Shown here piece by piece: positions 57,701-64,000 of a stretch of 64,000 bases of DNA. This DNA is from Acanthosepion pharaonis (lineage: Eukaryota > Mollusca > Cephalopoda > Sepiida > Sepiidae): NCBI GenBank assembly GCA_903632075.3, contig CAHIKZ030000058.1, forward strand, positions 770,001 to 834,000, written 5' to 3'. The position numbers were made by a program, and so were the translations under genes. Numbering within the stretch: the first letter of the stretch is position 1; every line of letters starts with the position of its first letter. The notes under the pieces were generated by a model, which was not told the DNA's origin, did not search any database, and saw only the letters and a program-made list of their open reading frames with translations.

Positions 57701-60700
57701 TTTATTCCATTCACTGTCTTGTCCCTCTTAATTTCATTCCTCGTCTTGTCTTCTTCGTCTCGTCAATTCCATTCACTCGTTAATTTAATTTCATTCTCGT
57801 CTTGTCCCTCTTTTATTCCATTCACTCGTCTTGTCCTCCTTAATTTCATTCACTCGTCTTGTCCCTTTTATTCCATTCACTCGTCTTGTCCTCTTAATTT
57901 CATTGTCTCGTCTTGTCCCTTTTAATTTCATTCCTCGTCTTGTCCCTCCTTAATTTCATTCCTCGTCTTGTCCCTCCTTTATTTCATTCACTCGTCTTGT
58001 CCTCTTTAATTTCATTCAATCTTTCTCCTTTATTCCTCGTCTTGTCCCTCTTTTTTCCATTCCATTCTTGTCCCTAATTTTATTCCTCATCTTGTCCCTT
58101 TTTCATTCCTCGTCTTGTTTTAATTTCATTCTGTCTTGTTTTTTATTCCATTCACTCTGTCTTGTCCCTCCTTAATTTCATTTCCTCGTCTTGTCCCTTT
58201 TTTATTCCATTCCCTCGTCTTGTCCCCCTTAATTTCATTCCTCATCTTGTCCCTTTTTTATTCCATTCCTCGTCTTGTCCCTCCTTAATTTCATTCACTC
58301 GTCTTGTCCCTCTTTTTCATTCCTCATCTGTTGTCCCTCCTCAATTTCATTCACTCGTCTTGTCCCTCCTTAATTTCATTCACCTGTCTTGTCCTTGTTT
58401 TAATTTCATTCACTCGTCTTGTCCCTCCATTTAATTTCATAATTTCTTGTCTTGTCCCCTTTTTATTCCATTCACTCGTCTTGTCCTCCTTAATTTCATT
58501 CACTCGTCTTGTCCCCTTTTATTCCATTCACTCGTCTTGTCCTCATTCATTCCCGTCTTGTCATCCTTAATTTCTCATTCCTCGTCTTGTCCCTCCTTAA
58601 TTTCATTCACTCGTCTTGTCCCTATTTTATTCCATTCACTCGTCTTGTCCCTCCTTAATTTCATTCATTCCTCGTCTTGTCCCTTTTTATTCCATTCACT
58701 CGTCTTGTCCCTCCTTAATTTCATTCTGTCTTGTTCCTTAATTTGTCTTGTCCCTCCTTAATTTCATTCACTCGTCTTGTCCCTTTTTATTCCATTCACT
58801 CGTCTTGTCCCTCCTTAATTCATCATTCACTCGTCTTGTCCCTTTTTAATTTCATTCACTCGTCTTGTCCCTTTTCAATTCCATTCCTCGTCTTGTCCCT
58901 CCTTTTAATTTCATCTCTTGTCCTCCTCTTTTCTTTGTCCCTCCTTTTATTCCATTCCTCGTCTTGTCCTATTTTATTTCATTTTCTTGTCTCTTTTTAT
59001 TCCATTCACCTAGTCTTGTCCCGCCTTAATTTCATTCACTCGTCTTGTCCCCCTTTTATTCCATTCCTCGTCTTGTCCTCCTTAATTTCATTCACTCGTC
59101 TTGTCCCCTCAATTTAATTTCATTCTCCTTTCTTCTTGTCCCTCCTCAATTTCATTCACTCGTCTTGTCCCTTTTTAATTTCATTCCTCGTCTTGTCCTC
59201 CTTAATTTCATTCACTCGTCTTGTCCCCTTTTATTCCATTCTCCTCGTCTTGTCCCTTTTAATTTCATTCACTCGTCTTGTCCCCTTTTTTCCATTCTCG
59301 TTCCTTTTATTCATTCCTCGTCTTGTCCCTCCTTAATTTCATTCACTCGTCTTGTCCTCCTAATTTCCTTCACCGTCTTGTCCCTTAATTTCATTCACTC
59401 GTCTTGTCCCTTTAATTTCATTCACTTCTTGTCCCTCTTTTCATTCCTCGTCCATTCATTCCTCGTCTTGTCCCTTTTTTATTCCATTCCTGTCTTGTCC
59501 CTCCTTAATTTCATTCACTCATCTTGTCCTTTTTTTCATTCCTCGTCTTGTCCCTCCTTAATTTCATTCCTCGTCTTGTCCCTCCTTTTATTCATAATTT
59601 TCTTCCTCGTCTTTTCATTCCTCGTCTTGTCCTCCTTAATTTCATTCCTCGTCTTGTCCCTCTTTTTATTTCATTCACTTTCTTGTCCCTCCTTAATTTC
59701 ATTCACTCGTCTTGTCCCTTTTTATTCCATTCCTCGTCTTGTCCCTCCTTAATTTCATTTTCCATTTTCCCATTGTCTTGTCCCTCCTCAATTTCGTCTT
59801 GTCCCTCCTTAATTTCATTCCTCGTCTTGTCCCTTTTTATTCCATTCCTCGTCTTGTCCCTCCTTAATTTCATTCCTCGTCTTGTCCCTCTTTTATTTTC
59901 ATTCGTCTTGTCCCTCTTTAATTTCATTCACTCATCTTGTTCCCCTCTTTTTAATTTCATTCCTCGTCTTGTCCCTCTTTTAATTCCATTCACTCGTCTT
60001 GTCCCTCCTTAATTTCATTCACTCGTCTTGTCCCCTTAATTTTTTATTCCATTCACTCGTCTTGTCCTCCTTAATTTCATTCCTCGTCTTGTCCCTCTTT
60101 TATTCCATTCACTCGTCTTGTCCCTCCTTAATTTCATTCCTTCTTGTCCCTCTTTTATTCCATTCACTCTTGTCCCTCCTTAATTTCATTCACTCGTCTT
60201 GTCCCTTTTTTATTCCATTCCTCGTCTTGTCCCTCCTTAATTTCATTCACTCGTCTTGTCCTTTTTTATTTTCACCTCTCTTGTCTTGTCCTCCCTCAAT
60301 TTCATTAACTCGTCTTGTCCCTCTTTTATTCCATTCACTCGTCTTGTCCCTTCTTTAATTTCATTCTCGTCTTGTCCTTTTTTATTCCATTCACTCGTCT
60401 TGTCCCTCTTTAATTTCATTCACTCGTCTTGTCCCTCGTCTTTTTTTTATTCCATTCCTCGTCTTGTCCCTCCTTAATTTCATTCATCTCGTCTTGTCCC
60501 TTTTAATTTCATTCACTCGTCTTGTCCCTCCTTAATTTCATTCCTCCTCTTGTCCCTCCTTAATTTCATTCACTCGTCTTGTCCCTATTTTATTCCATTC
60601 ACTCGTCTTGTTCCTCCTTAATTTCATTCACTCGTCTTGTCCCTCTTTTATTCCATTCACTCGTCTTGTCCCTCCTTAATTTCATTCACTCGTCTTGTCC

Positions 60701-61432
60701 CTCTTTTATTCCATTCACTCGTCTTGTCCCTCCTTAATTTCATTCACTCGTCTTGTCCCTCTTTTATTCCATTCACTCGTCTTGTCCTCCTTTATTCCAT
60801 TCACTCGTCTTGTCCCTTTTTTATTCCATTCACTCGTCTTGTCCCTCTTTTATTCCATTCACTCGTCTTGTCCCTCCTTAATTTCATTCACTCGTCTTGT
60901 CCCTCTTTTATTCCATTCACTCGTCTTGTCCCTCCTTAATTTCATTCACTCGTCTTGTCCCTCCTTAATTTCATTCACTCGTCTTGTCCCTCTTTTATTC
61001 CATTCACTCGTCTTGTCCCTCCTTAATTTCATTCATTCCTCGTCTTGTCCCTTTTTATTCCATTCCTCGTCTTGTCTTTTTATTCCATTTCCTCGTCTTG
61101 TCCCTTTTTATTTCATTCACTCGTCTTGTCCCTCCTTAATTTCATTCACTCGTCTTGTCCCTCTTTTTTTCCATTCACTCGTCTTGTCCCTCCTTAATTT
61201 CATTCACTCGTCTTGTCCCTCCTTAATTTCATTCACCTGTCTCGTCCCTCCTTAATTTCATTCACTCATCTTGTCCCTCGTTAATTTCATTCACCTGTCT
61301 CGTCCCTCCTTAATTTCATTCACTCATCTTGTCCCTCGTTAATTCCATTCACTCGTCTTGTCCCTCTTTTATTCTATTCACTCGTCTTGTCACTCTTTTG
61401 TATCATTTACACGTCTTGTCCCTCTATATTCT
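48760..61432 (+). repeat. 29-bp pyrimidine-rich satellite, about 12.7 kb
   Basis: Head-to-tail monomers, for example 50042-50070 and 50071-50099. A constant part is ATTCACTCGTCTTGTCCCT. Class A continues with CCTTAATTTC, class B with ATTTTATTCC or CTTTTATTCC. About 79% pyrimidine on the + strand and about 41% GC against AT-rich flanks. About 430 monomers. Frequent variant positions: CTCGT/CTCAT/CTCTT and CACCTGTCTCGT. Zones of strict length (about 49000-51240, 60580-61260) flank an indel-rich core. Open frames of up to 235 residues ending in LVPP are produced by the repeat and are not genes. Confidence 0.98.
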
Positions 61433-62004
61433 ATTTCCCTTACTTTAATTCTCCTCAACACCTTTACAGTAACCATCCCCTATTTTCCTGATCCTTTTCG
61501 CCTTTCTCTTTTCCTTGAGTCAATATATTAAAAACAAAACGAAACGGACATTACTCTTACCAACAGACTTAATGAACCGGCAAAATTAGAAGATTAATGC
61601 GAGGAAGAATGGCAACAAACAATGAAATTGATGGCGCCTCTCTGTTGGTCGTCACCAATGTTCTTCAGAGCAAAATACTGAAAGATTTCGCAAGCCTAGA
61701 TGTGTTTAATATTTATATGATTTAGACACGTTCCCTTTTATAATGAACAATCTGTTAGTGTCACTCATGAAATCACGGGTAGGATTTATTAAACACATAT
61801 GTCAAAACTTCTATTTTATTCTCGTAAGACAATATCCAAGGAGATAGAAGAAAGAAAAAAATTAAACAATAATCAACGTTACATTTGGGCGCCAACTGTG
61901 TTTAAACTTGGTTGATTTAGATAAGATGTTTTACTTTTTTCTTTTTTCCCCCATTTTTTTCTACAGCTCATTGTCTAGCCTTAACCTAATCCTGCTGTGT
62001 TATT
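61433..62004. other. No gene recognised
   Basis: Spacer after the satellite. The last satellite-like pieces fade near 61440. Confidence 0.5.
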
Positions 62005-62435
62005 TCTATCCCGTTTTGCTGGAAACGCTGGTGGTAGCGAAAGAGTCATGAGTCCATTAATGACTTGCCCGATGGTATCAGCTCTCAACTTCGTATCTAA
62101 GCAGATGATATAATTAGTTACTACTTTTTCGATAGTAAAGCTGATCAGTTCAACAAGTTCAAAATGGAACCCCATTTCCAAAACGACCTCAAGTCAGTTG
62201 TCAACTGGGACCAAAGATCACTGGTTAATTTAACTACCTACAAAACTAAACGTCTTTCCATTAATCATCTGAGAGACACCTTCCTGACATCCACCAACAG
62301 GATTGATACTAACCAGCAGAAAAGTGACTTGTTTCGTCATCTCGGGCTGACGGATTGAATCCATTGCTAGGTAAGATGCTAAGAAAATTGGTTCATTGTG
62401 ATAATTTTTCTCTCCATTTTCTATCATACATACAC
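62005..62435 (+). pseudogene. Jockey/CR1-like LINE RT fragment, left of a Tc1-like insertion
   Basis: Reading through frame changes: SPLMTCPMVSALN (INDLPDGISxQL region), then FQNDLKSVVNWDQRSLVN, LTTYKTKRLSINHLRDT, RHLGLTD, then IESIAR-like and LHFLSYIH. These correspond to the region after the catalytic box (DLxSVVNWGxxxLVNFNxxKTK, LLGL, IESIA, FSPESILYIY). The RT reading resumes at 62990 with YKSIIHPCLE. Confidence 0.75.
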
Positions 62436-62992
62436 AACTGTGCAAATTAATTGAAACAACCGCTTTAGTTTTCTTTCGTTCATCATACGGCCAGTTTTAG
62501 ACACACTGTTGTGAAAGGTTGTAATCGCTTTCTATTTTTCCCCCAGATTAGGTCATTTGCAGTGGTGTGCAGTAATATGAATCGATTTTCCGGGTGTATG
62601 ATAATATTTATTTGGCCTTGAAAAATATTGCGTCATCTATGATTGCCTCAGATTTTTATAACGCCTAGAAACTATTGTCTCGACTGTCGATTAGTTGTCC
62701 TACGGCCCTTTTCTGTGATGGACGTTATTCCAAGGAAGCGTACAAAAATTGTAACGCTGCACGAACACACTAGCAAGCCTTACCAAGTGAGCAAATCCAA
62801 GTAATATAAACTGGCGCGGGTACTCTCCTGATTAAATCCAATCGAGAATCTGTGGTCAATCTACAAGGAAAGACTTCGTGGAACGGACATAAGTACTAAC
62901 ATGTGCATTGAGTCATGTTTCATTAGAAAATACTAAAAAGTAAATAATAACGGAATTATTCGTTTTGTTTCAATTAATTTGCACAAAGGGTG
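62436..62992 (+). mobile_element. Internally deleted Tc1-like element
   Basis: Ends are inverted: TGTGCAAATTAATTGAAACA on the left and TGTTTCAATTAATTTGCACA on the right. Inside, MDVIPRKRTKIVTLHEHT from the ATG at 62718 matches the start of Tc1-type transposases, and LNPIENLWSIYKERLRG near 62835 matches the C-terminal SPDLNPIENLW box. One base is missing between SPD and LNP, giving a stop. The middle of the transposase with the first catalytic residues is deleted. Flanking TA candidates exist on both sides. Confidence 0.75.
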
Positions 62993-63235
62993 CACCTATA
63001 AGTCTATCATTCATCCATGTTTGGAATGTTTCAGCCACATATGGTCCGGTGCACCTGATATTTATCTTGAGCGCCTTGATAAAATGCAAAGAAGAATCAG
63101 CAATATTATAAGTCCTGATCTAGCAGTTTGACTGAAGTCACATCCCAACTTCTGTGTCTTTTCTATAAATACTTCTTCGCTAAGGTACCTAGACTTTCCG
63201 GAAGAAATGTTTATTCCTATCCTAAATGATTATTC
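62993..63235 (+). pseudogene. Jockey/CR1-like LINE, right of the Tc1-like insertion
   Basis: TYKSIIHPCLECFSHIWSGA, DIYLERLDKMQRRISNIISP, DLAV, then CVFSINTSSLRYLDF. This continues YKSTIRPCMEYCxHIW, LDxVQRRxxNxIxPDL. A stop follows DLAV. Together with 62005-62435 it makes one contiguous LINE copy when the insertion is removed. Confidence 0.8.
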
Positions 63236-63239
63236 CAAT

Positions 63240-64000
63240 GTTACTAATATAATAAGTATATAATAAGGCTATTATATCAGTTGTTTTGATTTTGTGCTTC
63301 TTGCATATCTTCCAGTGCACATATGTTGCTACGTTGTTATGACACTGGGTATATTCATGTTGACAGTTCCGGACATTCTGAAATAATATGGTTGACAGTT
63401 TCATCATATTTTCCGCAGATCTTGCATTTCGGGTTAGATATATGCTTAATTATATGACAGTGATAGGATTTGGTTGCAAGGTTTTGGTCCTGAGCTGCAA
63501 TAATTAGGCCTTCTCTCTCAGCTTTCAGCCCGGTGTCTTTCAGCCCGGTGTCTTTCAGCTACTGATGTATTTTCTGTTCGGCCACATATGATTCTTTCGT
63601 TTTTTTTTATGGAATTGTCACGCAACGCCTAGTCCCCCCACCCCAGTTTTGTTGTAATTTCATTTGGTCAAGTTGCTTTTCTTTCCGCTTTACTAGTTTG
63701 GTATACTTGGCATTCAATTCGTTTTTTGTTGATAGGATTTCAGGTATATTAATCTATTTCTTCAACAGTGCAGCTTCTTTGTAGATGAAATGGATTTCCT
63801 GTTTTCTAGGAGAGGGTCATTAGTTTTTGTGAGGTAGGCTTCCAATCCCATTGTTGTAGTTTTTAGAGACAATTCAAGTTGAATTAGACCTCGGCCTCCT
63901 AAATCTCTTGGTACATACAGTCTATCAACATCTGATTCGAGTGATGCCTCCTCATCTGGGTAAGCATTTTTCTTGTATTGTCATTGAACTTCCATTTAAT
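63240..64000 (-). pseudogene. R2/R4-type LINE fragment, runs off the window
   Basis: Minus strand with frameshifts, from the window end: SDVDRLYVPRDLGGRGLIQL, ELSLKTTTMGLEAYLTKTND, then LKAEREGLIIAAQDQNLATK, an intact CCHC knuckle CKICGKYDETVNHIISECPE, and a broken end near CALEDMQ. The LYVPRxxGGRGL block and knuckle are those that precede the restriction-like endonuclease in the copy at 36355. The nuclease itself is lost here. The copy continues beyond 64000. Confidence 0.8.

Noticed and set aside
48760..61432. CRISPR array
   Set aside because: The 29-bp unit size resembles a CRISPR repeat, but there are no unique spacers; monomers are contiguous and the context is eukaryotic.

Overview
The window is AT-rich animal nuclear DNA with no recognisable host gene. 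Every protein-like stretch I can identify belongs to a transposable element, and all of these are broken. The abundant (TA)n arrays, tRNA- and 5S-derived SINEs, Penelope-like, RTE-like, Jockey/CR1-like and R2/R4-type LINE remnants, a SETMAR-type mariner relic and Helitron-like pieces suggest a marine invertebrate. A cephalopod mollusc such as an octopus is my best guess, made from repeat style and not from any diagnostic host gene.

Layout. 1-14 kb holds SINE fragments, a Helitron-like non-autonomous element (2821-3600), microsatellites, an RTE-type and a Jockey-type LINE fragment (8268-9475) and a recent tandem duplication (12417-13790). 14-29 kb holds a MITE-like element (14092-14665), LINE fragments, a Penelope-like element with reverse transcriptase and GIY-YIG parts (19992-21850), a second Penelope 3' end (27190-27600), tandem tRNA-SINEs and a GC-rich hairpin island (25385-25580). 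29-48 kb holds nested LINEs (30480-31615), a dense cluster of composite 5S/tRNA SINEs (31660-33565), an inverted pair of R2/R4-type LINE ends (36355-37950), the inverted partner of the first Helitron-like element (40507-41283) and a mariner pseudogene (43985-44845).

47.5-61.4 kb is dominated by a 12.7 kb satellite with a 29-bp pyrimidine-rich monomer (48760-61432), entered through a TTTC-rich minisatellite zone. 61.4-64 kb holds a Jockey-type LINE split by an internally deleted Tc1-like element, then an R2/R4-type LINE that runs off the window end.

The points most worth following are: the 29-bp satellite with its two monomer classes and its clean versus indel-rich zones; a modular SINE family joining 5S rRNA-like and tRNA-like parts to alternative tails; a recurring CUGANGA-stem-GAAAC motif, which looks like a hammerhead core, in both Penelope 3' ends and an unrelated SINE tail; and several datable nested insertions. 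No operons, prokaryotic genes, CRISPR arrays or intact host genes were seen.
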